This document shows positions 1-8,935 of a stretch of DNA of 64,000 bases, in pieces; the first letter of the stretch is position 1, and every line of letters begins with the position of its first letter. Position numbers and translations under genes: made by a program. Below the pieces are notes generated by a model. That model made no database searches and was not told where the DNA came from. It saw nothing but the letters and a program-made list of their open reading frames with translations. The DNA comes from Prevotella sp. S7-1-8 (lineage in GTDB: Bacteria; Bacteroidota; Bacteroidia; Bacteroidales; Bacteroidaceae): NCBI RefSeq assembly GCF_000758925.1, contig NZ_JRNC01000032.1:44127-108126 (forward strand), in the 5' to 3' direction.

Positions 1-133
1 CGATTCAGATTTGGGCAAGCTAAAAACACATTAGAAAAACATAAAGAAAGATTTGCAAAAACACAAAAGGCAAAGACGTTCCACGTGAAACAATTTTCAC
101 GACAACAGCAGTGTATAAAAGGAAAGCAAGGAT

Positions 134-2020
134 ATGACAAGGGAAGAAAATGAAAAGCGTTTGAACTATCTAAAGAGCGTGGTACTGAACATGCCGGAGC
201 TACCTGGCAGCTATCAATTCTACGACAAAGAACATGTCATCATATATGTAGGCAAAGCCAAAAAACTTAAAAGCAGAGTGTCAACCTACTTCCACAAAGA
301 GGTGGACAGATTTAAAACCAAGGTCCTTGTAAGCAAGATACATGACATATCATACACCGTTGTCAACTCCGAGGAAGATGCCTTGCTACTCGAAAACTCA
401 CTTATCAAAAAATACAACCCTCGGTATAACGTGCTGTTGAAAGACGGCAAAACCTACCCCAGCATTTGTGTCACAAAAGAACACTTCCCAAGAATCTTCA
501 AAACGCGAACCATAAACCGTAAGCATGGCACGTTTTTCGGCCCATATCCACACATCACTGCCATGTACAACGTGCTCGAACTCATCAACAAAGTGTTTAA
601 GCCCAGACGATGCAAACAACCCATCTTGCCCGAAGGTATAAAGGAAAACAGGTATCGCCCATGCTTAGAATATCACATACACAACTGCGACGCATGCTGT
701 ATCGGCAAACAAAGCCATGAAGAGTACAATGAAAACATCAGGCAAGCCAAAGAGGTTTTAAAAGGAAATACAAGGCAATTAAGCGACTGGGTATATGAAA
801 AAATGATGGAAAAAGCGTCGGAACTAAAATTTGAAGAGGCCGACCGACTAAAACAACGCTACCTGCTCTTGAAAGAATTTGTAGCCAAGGTGGAGGTGGT
901 AAGCTATACCATACAAGACGTGGACGTCTTTACCGTAACCGAGGACGACAGCAAAAAAATAGCCTTCGTAAACTATCTGCACGTAAAAAATGGCACCATC
1001 AACCAAAGTTTCACCTATGAGTACAAACGCAAATTAGACGAAACAGACGAGGACATTCTCACGCAGGCCATTCCAGAGATACGCTATAGATTTGACAGCA
1101 AGGCCAAAGAGATAGTCGTGCCCTTTGAGATGGAATGGAAAATCAAAGACGCAGACTTGTTCGTACCACAACGAGGAGACAAAAAACACTTGCTGGACCT
1201 GTCGCAAATGAACGCGAAACAGTATAAGTTCGACCGTCTGAAACGCGTGGAAAAACTAAACGTTGAGCAGAAGCAAACCCGCTTAATGAAAGAATTGCAA
1301 GAGAAATTGGAACTACCCAAACTGCCATACCATATAGAATGTTTTGACAACTCTAACATCTCCGGAACCGACGCCGTAGCAGGATGCGTGGTTTACAAGG
1401 GCATGAAACCATCCAAAAAAGACTACCGTAAATACAACATCAAGACAGTGACAGGACCTGACGACTACGCTTCCATGCAAGAAGTGGTACGCCGCAGATA
1501 CAGCAGAATGATAGCCGAAGAGGCCGCCCTGCCCGACCTCATCATCACCGATGGTGGCAAAGGCCAAATGGACGTGGTGAGAGATGTGGTTGAAAAAGAA
1601 CTTAAACTGGACATCCCCATCGCCGGATTGGCTAAAGACGACCACCATCGCACCAACGAGTTGCTGTATGGATGGCCTCCCAAGGTGATTGGATTAAAGC
1701 CAGATTCGGAGCTGTTTCACGCCTTGACACAAATACAAGACGAAGTGCACCGATACGCAATAACATTCCATCGAGACAAGAGATCAAAACATGCGCTGCA
1801 CTCCGAGCTTGATGACATAAAAGGAATAGGCCCACAAACAAAGAAATCACTTATAAAAAGCTTTAAATCAGTTAGTAAAATCAAGGTAGCAACACTTGAG
1901 CAACTTGCTACCATCGTTGGTCCATCAAAGGCCGAAACAATAATAAAACACTTTGAAAGCCAAAACAAAACAAACGCGGAAACACAAATATCCGCAAGCG
2001 ACGAAAACATGACAACATGA
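134..2020 (+). CDS. uvrC: Excinuclease ABC subunit C
   Basis: UvrC is the nuclease subunit of UvrABC nucleotide-excision repair; it cuts the damaged strand on both sides of a lesion that UvrA and UvrB have marked. The 628-residue product has the family's usual length and layout: GIY-YIG nuclease near residues 20-60 (GSYQFYD, IIYVGKAKKLKSR), a UVR helix pair around 225-245 (KASELKFEEADRLKQRY), the RNase H-like second nuclease around 400-480 (ECFDNSNISG, LIITDGGKGQ) and helix-hairpin-helix near 560 (IKGIGPQTK). The ATG has no Shine-Dalgarno. A short perfect hairpin (84-101) lies upstream. The dtd, MazG-like and deoC genes follow on the same strand, but a 678-bp gap and a new promoter separate them, so uvrC is probably its own unit. 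Confidence 0.97.
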   Translation: MTREENEKRLNYLKSVVLNMPELPGSYQFYDKEHVIIYVGKAKKLKSRVSTYFHKEVDRFKTKVLVSKIHDISYTVVNSEEDALLLENSLIKKYNPRYNVLLKDGKTYPSICVTKEHFPRIFKTRTINRKHGTFFGPYPHITAMYNVLELINKVFKPRRCKQPILPEGIKENRYRPCLEYHIHNCDACCIGKQSHEEYNENIRQAKEVLKGNTRQLSDWVYEKMMEKASELKFEEADRLKQRYLLLKEFVAKVEVVSYTIQDVDVFTVTEDDSKKIAFVNYLHVKNGTINQSFTYEYKRKLDETDEDILTQAIPEIRYRFDSKAKEIVVPFEMEWKIKDADLFVPQRGDKKHLLDLSQMNAKQYKFDRLKRVEKLNVEQKQTRLMKELQEKLELPKLPYHIECFDNSNISGTDAVAGCVVYKGMKPSKKDYRKYNIKTVTGPDDYASMQEVVRRRYSRMIAEEAALPDLIITDGGKGQMDVVRDVVEKELKLDIPIAGLAKDDHHRTNELLYGWPPKVIGLKPDSELFHALTQIQDEVHRYAITFHRDKRSKHALHSELDDIKGIGPQTKKSLIKSFKSVSKIKVATLEQLATIVGPSKAETIIKHFESQNKTNAETQISASDENMTT

Positions 2021-2218
2021 CGAGCCATGTCCGGACGATTGCACACAATCATAGTATTTGTCTAATTTTAATCACAAAAAAAGGTACGTTTCCAAACCGT
2101 AATCTACAGCTAAAAATTGGCGTTTCTAAACGGCAAAACCTCCATCTTGCAACCATAAAAAACGACACTCTCTCCCATTAGTATCTATTCATCCTACATT
2201 AAAGCCTTAAACACAAAG

Positions 2219-2257
2219 CGATTAGACAGCAATCGGATTGCGTTTAGCGTCTAATCG
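2219..2257. repeat. Nested inverted repeat of the branched-hairpin family
   Basis: Outer arms CGATTAGAC (2219-2227) and GTCTAATCG (2249-2257) are perfect complements. They enclose a second palindrome, GCAATC-G-GATTGC, followed by GTTTAGC. The word CTAATCG and the GCGTTTA string recur in other gaps of this window, so I group it with the elements near 10.55, 19.3, 29.9 and 48.5 kb. Confidence 0.7.
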
Positions 2258-2450
2258 ACATGCGAATAAGCCTTAAACGCAGACAAAACATTAAACAAAA
2301 ATTCGGAAAACGAGCAGAAAACAACATAACAACATAACACACAACAACTTACAAAAGTTTTACATATAGAGCTTATTTGCAAACAAAGGTGTGCAAGTAC
2401 GTAAACAGTCGAACTACAAACGACAACCTGTCAAGTATTTTCACATACAT

Positions 2451-2487
2451 AAAAAGCGGCGCAAGCAAACAAGGGAACATGGCGCCG
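2451..2487 (-). terminator. Terminator-like hairpin reading on the minus strand
   Basis: CGGCGC (2457-2462) pairs with GCGCCG (2482-2487). Read on the minus strand the stem is followed by CTTTTTATG, a typical Rho-independent ending. No minus-strand gene ends here, so it may terminate an unannotated transcript, or be a weak two-way terminator for uvrC. Confidence 0.4.
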
Positions 2488-2630
2488 TCTTACCATTCAA
2501 GCTATCAACACCATGAAATATAACTTGGCTATCATCATGAAAAGGGTATCCTTAAAATGATAAAATGCCAAAGAAACACAAACACAAAACAGAAAAACAA
2601 ACTTGGCGAGACAAAAATAATAAGCCAATC

Positions 2631-2662
2631 ATTGCGTAAATATCATCTTTTTGCTATCTTTG
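2631..2662 (+). promoter_or_regulatory. Predicted promoter of the dtd operon
   Basis: ATTG (2631-2634), 20 bp, then TATCTTTG (2655-2662) matches the Bacteroidota -33/-7 promoter (TTTG, about 20 bp, TAnnTTTG). It lies 36 bp before the dtd ATG. Confidence 0.7.
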
Positions 2663-2698
2663 TGATGTCAAATAACAACACCAACATTAGCGTATATC

Positions 2699-3151
2699 AT
2701 GCGAATTGTCATCCAGCGAGTGAGCCAAGCGTCAGTCACCATAGCGGGCAAGACCAAATCCGCCATTGGCCAAGGCTACGTTGTCTTGTTAGGGATAGGC
2801 AGCGACGACACAAAGGAAGATGCCAACTGGCTCGTCAAAAAGACCTGCTCCCTGCGCGTGTTTGACGACCCTGACGGCGTGATGAACCTCAGCGTCAGGG
2901 ACGTAGACGGCGACATCATCGTGGTTTCGCAATTCACGCTCATGGCGAGCACCAAAAAGGGCAACCGCCCAAGCTGGATAAAGGCGGCTCCGCACGACAT
3001 CTCCATCCCACTCTACGAGTATTTTTGCCAAGCGCTTACACATGAGTTGGGCAAACCGATTGGCACCGGCGAGTTTGGCGCCGACATGAAAGTGCAGCTC
3101 GTCAACGATGGCCCAGTGACCATTTGCATAGACTCAAAGAACAAGGAATGA
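2699..3151 (+). CDS. dtd: D-aminoacyl-tRNA deacylase
   Basis: Dtd hydrolyses D-amino acids (and glycine mischarged on tRNA-Ala) from tRNA, a cytoplasmic proofreading step. The 150-residue product is the standard length. It shows the N-terminal MRIVIQRVSQASV strand, the family signature VSQFTLMAST that contains the catalytic region, and the C-terminal NDGPVTICID segment with the Gly-cisPro motif. The ATG is fixed by the promoter ending 36 bp upstream. The stop codon overlaps the next start as ATGA, which suggests translational coupling with the small membrane protein at 3148. Confidence 0.95.
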   Translation: MRIVIQRVSQASVTIAGKTKSAIGQGYVVLLGIGSDDTKEDANWLVKKTCSLRVFDDPDGVMNLSVRDVDGDIIVVSQFTLMASTKKGNRPSWIKAAPHDISIPLYEYFCQALTHELGKPIGTGEFGADMKVQLVNDGPVTICIDSKNKE

Positions 3152-3339
3152 AAACGACCAATATAAAAATAGCCGCTATAACATTCATGTTCGCGCTCTT
3201 CCTGTGCCTGGCAGCGTTAGATTTGGCCAATGGAGCAAAAGTGGATTGGTGGGGTCATCTTGTCACGTCCGCACTTGCCACGGGCGGATTCATGCTGTTT
3301 AAAAAATTAGAATATATCCACAATAAAAGAAACCCGTAA
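3148..3339 (+). CDS. Small membrane protein, unknown function
   Basis: I do not recognise a family. The 63-residue product begins with a short basic stretch (MKTTNIK), then a hydrophobic helix (about residues 7-27), a loop with KVDWWGH, a second hydrophobic stretch (about 37-50) and a basic tail, so a two-helix inner-membrane protein is likely. I chose the ATG at 3148 because it overlaps the dtd stop (ATGA); an in-frame non-ATG start exists at 3124. It sits between dtd and the pyrophosphohydrolase with a 15-bp gap downstream, so it is probably co-transcribed. Confidence 0.65.
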   Translation: MKTTNIKIAAITFMFALFLCLAALDLANGAKVDWWGHLVTSALATGGFMLFKKLEYIHNKRNP

Positions 3340-3354
3340 ACCGCACCGCTAAAA

Positions 3355-3681
3355 ATGACTATACAAGAAGCGCAAAAAACCGTGGACCAATGGGTCAAAA
3401 CCTTTGGCGTGAGATATTTCAGCGAACTGACAAACATGGCCGTCTTGACCGAGGAAGTGGGCGAGCTGGCACGCGTAATGGCTCGAAAATACGGCGACCA
3501 GAGCTTTAAAGCCGGTGAGAAAGACAACTTGGGCGAGGAGATGGCGGACATACTTTGGGTGCTGTGCTGCCTTGCCAACCAAACGGGCGTGGACCTTACC
3601 CAAGAGTTTAGGAAAAGCGTCGAGAAGAAAACCCTGCGCGACGCCAACAGGCACAAGAACAATCCCAAACTCAAAGCCTGA
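3355..3681 (+). CDS. MazG-like nucleotide pyrophosphohydrolase
   Basis: This 108-residue all-alpha protein belongs to the MazG/dUTPase-like pyrophosphohydrolases, which split nucleoside triphosphates to monophosphates and remove non-canonical nucleotides. The metal-binding pattern is visible: EEVGELARVMARKYG supplies EExxE and GEEMADILWVL supplies the later ExxD. It is a single compact MazG domain, much shorter than E. coli MazG. It follows the small membrane gene by 15 bp and precedes deoC, giving a nucleotide-salvage flavour to the operon. Exact substrate cannot be read from sequence. Confidence 0.85.
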   Translation: MTIQEAQKTVDQWVKTFGVRYFSELTNMAVLTEEVGELARVMARKYGDQSFKAGEKDNLGEEMADILWVLCCLANQTGVDLTQEFRKSVEKKTLRDANRHKNNPKLKA

Positions 3682-3837
3682 CGCCAAACCAGCGGAGCGC
3701 ACGTCACGGAATATGGCGCACATCACCATCGCCCCAAACATCAACCACAGCCCCTGACACATGCATGCACCTTATCGCCAATGGGCAAACACCATATCTT
3801 ATCACAAATAAAACCAATCGATTAAACAATAAACAAC

Positions 3838-4809
3838 ATGGCATACACCAAAGACATCCAGCCCACCAAAAAAAATGGTGGCATCAAAGCTCAAGTGAAC
3901 GCAAGTCGCGCGGACGAAACACAGAAAAAGAGCAAGTACGAGCAAGCGCTCGACAAATACAACTGCGACGTTGACGAGGCCGAGATAGGCAAGGCGTTGA
4001 AAAAAATCATCGTTGAGAAAGTGCCCGAGAACGACACCGCCGAGGTTAAGAAATTTCTCTTGGGCAGCGTGGAGCTCACCTCGCTAAGCGCGTCGGACAA
4101 TGATGTAAACATCATGGCCATGGTAGAGAAAGTCAACCAGTTTGACACCGCGTACCCCGACCTACCCCACGTGGCCACCATCTGCGTGTACCCCAACTTC
4201 GCCGAGGTGGTGAAAGACACCCTGGAAGTAGACGGAGTTGACATCGCCGTGGTTTCGGGAGCGTTCCCTTCCTCGCAAACGTTCCTTGAGGTCAAGGTGG
4301 CAGAGACCGCGCTGGCCATCAAAGACGGAGCCACAAACGTGGACATCGTGATGCCAGTGGGCAAGTTTCTTTGCGGAGACTACGAGGGCTTGTGCGAGGA
4401 TATCAACGAGTTGAAACAGACATGCGGCAACGTTCCCATGAAAGTCATACTCGAAAACTGCCTCTTGGGCACCCTTTCCAACGTGAAAAAAGCGGCTATT
4501 CTCTCCATGTACGCAGGCGCCGACTATATTAAAACATCCACAGGCAAGGACAAAGGCGGCGCTACAGCGCAAGACGTTTACATCATGTGCCAAGCCATCA
4601 AGGAGTACTACGACGAAACAGGCATACAGATAGGCTTGAAACCAGCGGGCGGCATTAACTCCGTGATGGACGCCGTGACATTCTACACCATCGTCAAAGA
4701 GGTGCTCGGCGAGAAATGGCTCACCAACCAGTGGTTTCGCCTCGGCACGAGCAGACTTACCAACATGCTGCTAAGCGAAATTCTGGGCCGGCAAGTCAAG
4801 TTCTTCTAA
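3838..4809 (+). CDS. deoC: Deoxyribose-phosphate aldolase
   Basis: DeoC cleaves 2-deoxyribose 5-phosphate to glyceraldehyde 3-phosphate and acetaldehyde in deoxynucleoside catabolism. The Schiff-base lysine lies in DYIKTSTGKDKGGAT (about residue 226) and the second conserved lysine in LKPAGGI (about 266). At 323 residues it is longer than E. coli DeoC; the extra length is an N-terminal lysine-rich extension (about residues 1-65) ahead of the TIM barrel. It is last in the dtd operon and a strong terminator follows 99 bp downstream. Confidence 0.93.
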   Translation: MAYTKDIQPTKKNGGIKAQVNASRADETQKKSKYEQALDKYNCDVDEAEIGKALKKIIVEKVPENDTAEVKKFLLGSVELTSLSASDNDVNIMAMVEKVNQFDTAYPDLPHVATICVYPNFAEVVKDTLEVDGVDIAVVSGAFPSSQTFLEVKVAETALAIKDGATNVDIVMPVGKFLCGDYEGLCEDINELKQTCGNVPMKVILENCLLGTLSNVKKAAILSMYAGADYIKTSTGKDKGGATAQDVYIMCQAIKEYYDETGIQIGLKPAGGINSVMDAVTFYTIVKEVLGEKWLTNQWFRLGTSRLTNMLLSEILGRQVKFF

Positions 4810-4907
4810 ACCACCATTCAATGCGTTGAAAACACAATAAACGGAACGCAAAAAATACATGAGTAGCCCATAGAAACCATTTTCAACACCTATTGGCATA
4901 TACCAAT

Positions 4908-4951
4908 AAAAGCGGATATTTTAACCTTCTGGCATAAAATATCCGCTTTTT
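4908..4951 (+). terminator. Rho-independent terminator after deoC
   Basis: A 16-bp stem with AAAAGCGGATATTTTA (4908-4923) paired to its exact complement (4935-4950), with an 11-nt loop and a final T run. It may also serve the convergent polyprenyl synthase gene. Confidence 0.85.
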
Positions 4952-5040
4952 CACATGCGACAATCTAAACGTGTGGACTGCGACAATGGCTGCATGTCGC
5001 GTTTTTCGACGAGCCATGAACACCCGTCACCACGAAAAAA

Positions 5041-6018
5041 TCACTTTTGGCGTTCTATCACGAAATCGAGATACGCTCTCAATCCTTTCTTCACCGAATC
5101 GTCATCCACCTCGGATTCCAAGAAATCGAGCGACTCGGCATGCAACTTCCACATGCGTTCCTCCGCATACTCTATACCGCCATGAGCCTTGGTAAAAGCC
5201 ACCAATCGCCCGATTTCATCGGTTGTTACCGTGCCAGCCTTCACCTTTCGAGCCACCGCGAGCATGGCCTCGTCGGCCGTTGAGTTTAGCGCATGGATCG
5301 CCGGAAGCGTCAATTTACCCTCTGCCATATCATTTCCGGTGGGCTTTCCTATCTCCTCCTTGTCATAATAGTCAAAAATATCGTCGCGTATCTGAAAGAT
5401 AACGCCAATATTTTGGCCAAACTTTCTGGCCAACTCAATATCCGCCCTGTCCGCTCCGACAGACATCGCGCCCAAACATGCGCAAGCCTCGAAGAACGCG
5501 GCGGTCTTTTGTTTAATCACTTGGTAATAAACCGCCTCCGAGATTTCCTTGTTTTGGATATTCGACAACTGCAATATCTCACCATTTGAGAGCGTTCGTC
5601 CCAGTTCGGCCAATGTGTTGACAATTTCCTGATTACGCGTGTAATTAACGTGCAGCAATGCCGTCGAAAGGATATAGTCGCCCACCAACACGGCCACTTT
5701 GTTATTGTAGACAGCGTTGACCGAGCTTTGCCCACGACGTTCCCTGCTCTCGTCCACCACGTCATCGTGCACCAACGAGGCCGTGTGCAACAGTTCCAAC
5801 CCCACCGCCGCATGCTGCGTCACCTCGTTAACCTTGCCATAGTTTTTGGCCATTAGCAGGATAAACATGGGGCGCATGCGCTTGCCACTGCTTTGGCGCA
5901 CATGTTCCAACGCCTGCCCCAACAGGCCGTTTTGGTGCGATAGCGATTTTGTGAACAAATCATCAAAATCGCTCAACTCCGATAAGATGGGTTGCTTGAT
6001 GGTTGACAAATAATCCAT
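5041..6018 (-). CDS. Polyprenyl diphosphate synthase (IspB-like)
   Basis: This trans-prenyltransferase condenses isopentenyl diphosphate onto an allylic primer to give long-chain polyprenyl diphosphates, in Bacteroidota probably for menaquinone side chains. The 325-residue protein has both aspartate-rich motifs: LVHDDVVDES (about residue 86) and IRDDIFDYYDKEE (about 215), plus GKRMRPMFILL near the N terminus and the GNDMAEGKLTLP segment. Chain length cannot be told from sequence. It is divergent from polA across an 89-bp promoter region. Confidence 0.9.
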   Translation of the reverse strand: MDYLSTIKQPILSELSDFDDLFTKSLSHQNGLLGQALEHVRQSSGKRMRPMFILLMAKNYGKVNEVTQHAAVGLELLHTASLVHDDVVDESRERRGQSSVNAVYNNKVAVLVGDYILSTALLHVNYTRNQEIVNTLAELGRTLSNGEILQLSNIQNKEISEAVYYQVIKQKTAAFFEACACLGAMSVGADRADIELARKFGQNIGVIFQIRDDIFDYYDKEEIGKPTGNDMAEGKLTLPAIHALNSTADEAMLAVARKVKAGTVTTDEIGRLVAFTKAHGGIEYAEERMWKLHAESLDFLESEVDDDSVKKGLRAYLDFVIERQK

Positions 6019-6039
6019 GAACTCGTGTATATTTTGTTA

Positions 6040-6073
6040 CAAAATTACTGTTTTTATCGGATATTGTGGCAAA
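6040..6073 (-). promoter_or_regulatory. Predicted promoter of the polyprenyl synthase gene
   Basis: On the minus strand TAATTTTG (6047-6040) fits the TAnnTTTG box, with TTTG (6073-6070) 22 bp further upstream. It lies 22 bp before the ATG at 6018. The polA promoter must share this 89-bp gap; TAATTTTA at 6081-6088 is a weaker candidate for it. Confidence 0.55.
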
Positions 6074-6107
6074 AATTTAGTAATTTTACGCTTAAATCAA
6101 TATAAAC

Positions 6108-8870
6108 ATGGACAAATTATTTCTCCTTGACGCCTACGCCATTATATTCCGGTCGTATTACGCTTTCATAAACCGACCCACCCGAAACCACAAAGGCCAG
6201 AACACCTCGCCCATATTGGGATTTTGCAACACCCTGAACGAGATTGTTAAAAAGCAAAGCCCCACTCACATCGCAGTGGCTTTCGACTGTGGCAAGACTT
6301 TCCGACACGACGCCTACCCACCCTACAAGGCACAAAGAGAGGCCACGCCCGAGGATATCAACACCGCCGTGCCATACATCAAGAGCATACTCAAGGCCAT
6401 GCGCATACCCATTTTGGAGGCCAAAGGGTTCGAGGCCGACGATGTCATCGGCACTTTAGCCCTCAAAACCGGGCAAGAAGGCATAGAAACTTACATGCTC
6501 ACACCCGACAAAGACTATGGGCAGTTGGTGCGACCCAACGTCTTCATGTTCCGTCCCAAACACGGCGGGGGATATGAGAAAATCGGCGAAAACGAAATAA
6601 AAGATAAGTATGGCGTTGAGACGGCAAGCCAAGTGGTGGACCTGCTGGCTCTAATGGGCGACTCGGCAGACAACTTCCCGGGCTGTCCTGGCGTTGGGGA
6701 GAAAACCGCCGCAAAACTAATCAAGGAGTTTGGCACCTGCGAAAACCTCATTGCCAACACCGACAGGCTGAAAGGCAAGATGCGCGAGAAAGTGGAAAAC
6801 GCCATCGATGATATCAAGATATCAAAGTTTCTCGCCACCATCAAGACAGATGTACCCATCAAGCTCGACTTGGACGAGATGAAACTCAAGACACCCGACG
6901 AGACCAAACTGCGCGAAATATTTGCCGAATTGGAATTTAGGAAGTTGGCAGACGACTTTATTAACAAAAGCAAAAAATCATCAACGGATCAAAATTTACA
7001 ATTGGATTTATTCGCTCCAAATCCGACCGAAGGGACAGGCGACGCCGAAAATTCAAATTTTGAGACGCTAAAAACCACGTATAAAAACTACAAACTTATT
7101 GAAAATCAAGACGATTGTATCAAACTTTATGACTTTTTACGGACAAAAAAGATTTTAAGTTTAGACACGGAGACCACTTCCGCCAACGCCATTGACGCCG
7201 AGTTGGTGGGATTGAGCTTTGCCGTTCAAGAAAAAGAGGCTTTTTACGTGGCCATCCCCAAGGAGCGCGCGCAAGCCATCCAAATCGTCAACATTTTCAA
7301 ACCACTATACGAAGACCCCACCATTCTCAAGGTGGGACAAAACATCAAATACGACTACGAGGTGCTGCGAGGCTACGGAGTGGACATCAAAGGCAAGATG
7401 TTCGACACCATGCTGGCCCACTACCTCATCCAGCCCGAGCAGCGTCACAACATGGACTACATGGCAGAGACCCTGCTCCACTATCGCACCATCCATATAG
7501 AAGAGCTTATAGGTCCCGGCGGAAAAGGCCAAAAGAACATGCGCGACCTTGAACCGGGAGAGGTTTTCGAGTACGCCGCCGAGGATGCCGACATCACTTT
7601 GAGATTGAAAAACGCATTGGAGCCCAAACTTAAAGAGGTAGGAGCCGAGCCGTTGTTTTGGGATATTGAGATGCCATTGGTCAGGGTGCTGGCCGACATG
7701 GAGCTCGCCGGCGTGCGATTAGACACCAAGCAGCTCGACGAAACCAACCGCGCGTTCACCGCTCGAATGGCCCATTACGAGCGCCACGCGTACGAATTGG
7801 CAGGCGGTGAGTTTAACATCAACAGTCCCAAGCAGGTGGGCGAGATCCTCTTTGACAAGATGAAGATTGTAGACAAGCCCAAAAAGACCCGCACGGGGCA
7901 GTACGTGACATCCGAGGATACACTGCTACAGCTCAAAGACAAATCGCCCATCGTCGAGGACATCCTCAACTATCGTGGCATGAAAAAGCTGCTCAGCACC
8001 TACATCGAGGCCCTGCCCAAGCTCATCAACAGTCGCACCGGCCGCATACACACCTCGTTCAACCAAGCCATCACAGCCACGGGACGGCTCTCCTCGAGCA
8101 ATCCCAACCTGCAAAACATACCCGTGCGCGACGATGATGGCAAGGAGATACGCAAATGTTTCGTCCCGGAGCCGGGATGCAAGTTCTTCTCCGCGGACTA
8201 CAGCCAGATAGAATTGCGCATCATGGCACACCTCAGCGCCGACGAGCACATGACAGAGGCTTTTCGCCAAGGGCAAGACATACATCGCGCCACAGCCGCC
8301 AAAATATGGAAAATAGCTCCCGAGGCCGTCACCGACAGCCAGCGCAAGCAGGCCAAGCAGGCCAATTTCGGCATCATATACGGCATCACCGCCTTTGGCT
8401 TGGCACAGCGCATGGGCATTCCCAACGGCGAGGCGCGCAAGCTCATAGACGACTATTTCGACACGTTCCCCAAAGTACACGAGTATATGGAACAAGCCAA
8501 GCGCTACGCCCGAGAACATGGATACGTGGAAACACTGTTCGGAAGGAGGCGCTACCTGCCCAACATCAATTCCAAAAACGGCACCGTGCGCGGTTTTGAC
8601 GAGCGCAATGCCATCAACGCCCCCATACAAGGCTCCGAGGCAGACATCATCAAACTCGCCATGACGCGCATTTGGAACAGGTTCAAAAAAGAAAATATAA
8701 AATCCAAGATGATACTCCAAGTGCACGACGAGCTAAACTTCTCAGTCTATCCGGACGAAGCCGAGCGCGTGCAAAGCATTGTCATCGAGGAGATGCAAAA
8801 CGCCTACCCGCTATCCGTGCCGCTCATAGCCGATGCCGGATGGGGCGACAACTGGCTGGAGGCGCACTAA
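6108..8870 (+). CDS. polA: DNA polymerase I
   Basis: PolA fills gaps and removes RNA primers during replication and repair. The 920-residue product has three domains: the 5' nuclease (about 1-290, with EADDVIGTLA and GDSADNFPGCPGVGEKTA), a 3'-5' exonuclease (about 340-520) and the polymerase (about 560-920). The exonuclease keeps its catalytic residues, starting with LSLDTETTS, so proofreading is probably active, unlike in Taq-type enzymes. Polymerase motif A (DYSQIELRI), motif B (RKQAKQANFGIIYG) and motif C (QVHDEL) are intact. It ends at a bidirectional terminator. Confidence 0.97.
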   Translation: MDKLFLLDAYAIIFRSYYAFINRPTRNHKGQNTSPILGFCNTLNEIVKKQSPTHIAVAFDCGKTFRHDAYPPYKAQREATPEDINTAVPYIKSILKAMRIPILEAKGFEADDVIGTLALKTGQEGIETYMLTPDKDYGQLVRPNVFMFRPKHGGGYEKIGENEIKDKYGVETASQVVDLLALMGDSADNFPGCPGVGEKTAAKLIKEFGTCENLIANTDRLKGKMREKVENAIDDIKISKFLATIKTDVPIKLDLDEMKLKTPDETKLREIFAELEFRKLADDFINKSKKSSTDQNLQLDLFAPNPTEGTGDAENSNFETLKTTYKNYKLIENQDDCIKLYDFLRTKKILSLDTETTSANAIDAELVGLSFAVQEKEAFYVAIPKERAQAIQIVNIFKPLYEDPTILKVGQNIKYDYEVLRGYGVDIKGKMFDTMLAHYLIQPEQRHNMDYMAETLLHYRTIHIEELIGPGGKGQKNMRDLEPGEVFEYAAEDADITLRLKNALEPKLKEVGAEPLFWDIEMPLVRVLADMELAGVRLDTKQLDETNRAFTARMAHYERHAYELAGGEFNINSPKQVGEILFDKMKIVDKPKKTRTGQYVTSEDTLLQLKDKSPIVEDILNYRGMKKLLSTYIEALPKLINSRTGRIHTSFNQAITATGRLSSSNPNLQNIPVRDDDGKEIRKCFVPEPGCKFFSADYSQIELRIMAHLSADEHMTEAFRQGQDIHRATAAKIWKIAPEAVTDSQRKQAKQANFGIIYGITAFGLAQRMGIPNGEARKLIDDYFDTFPKVHEYMEQAKRYAREHGYVETLFGRRRYLPNINSKNGTVRGFDERNAINAPIQGSEADIIKLAMTRIWNRFKKENIKSKMILQVHDELNFSVYPDEAERVQSIVIEEMQNAYPLSVPLIADAGWGDNWLEAH

Positions 8871-8885
8871 AAACCGCACGGAGAG

Positions 8886-8935
8886 CCACAAAATAAGAGA
8901 TGCGCCGAACATTCGGCGCATCTCTTATTTTGTGG
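8886..8935. terminator. Bidirectional terminator between polA and the acyltransferase gene
   Basis: A perfect 24-bp inverted repeat (8886-8909 with 8912-8935) with a 2-nt loop. It carries A and T runs on both sides and so can work for both convergent genes. Its right arm covers the last codons and the stop of the minus-strand acyltransferase gene (stop at 8925-8927). Confidence 0.85.

Larger units (their letters stand above)
2021..2698. other. Intergenic region between uvrC and dtd
   Basis: This gap of 678 bases is A-rich and I find no convincing coding frame in it. It holds a nested inverted repeat (2219-2257), the word CCTTAAACGC or close variants twice (about 2204 and 2270), a minus-oriented terminator-like hairpin (2451-2487) and the dtd promoter (2631-2662). 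Confidence 0.6.

Noticed and set aside
2557..2865. 102-codon frame overlapping the dtd start
   Set aside because: It spans the dtd promoter and runs into dtd in another frame; no family resemblance.
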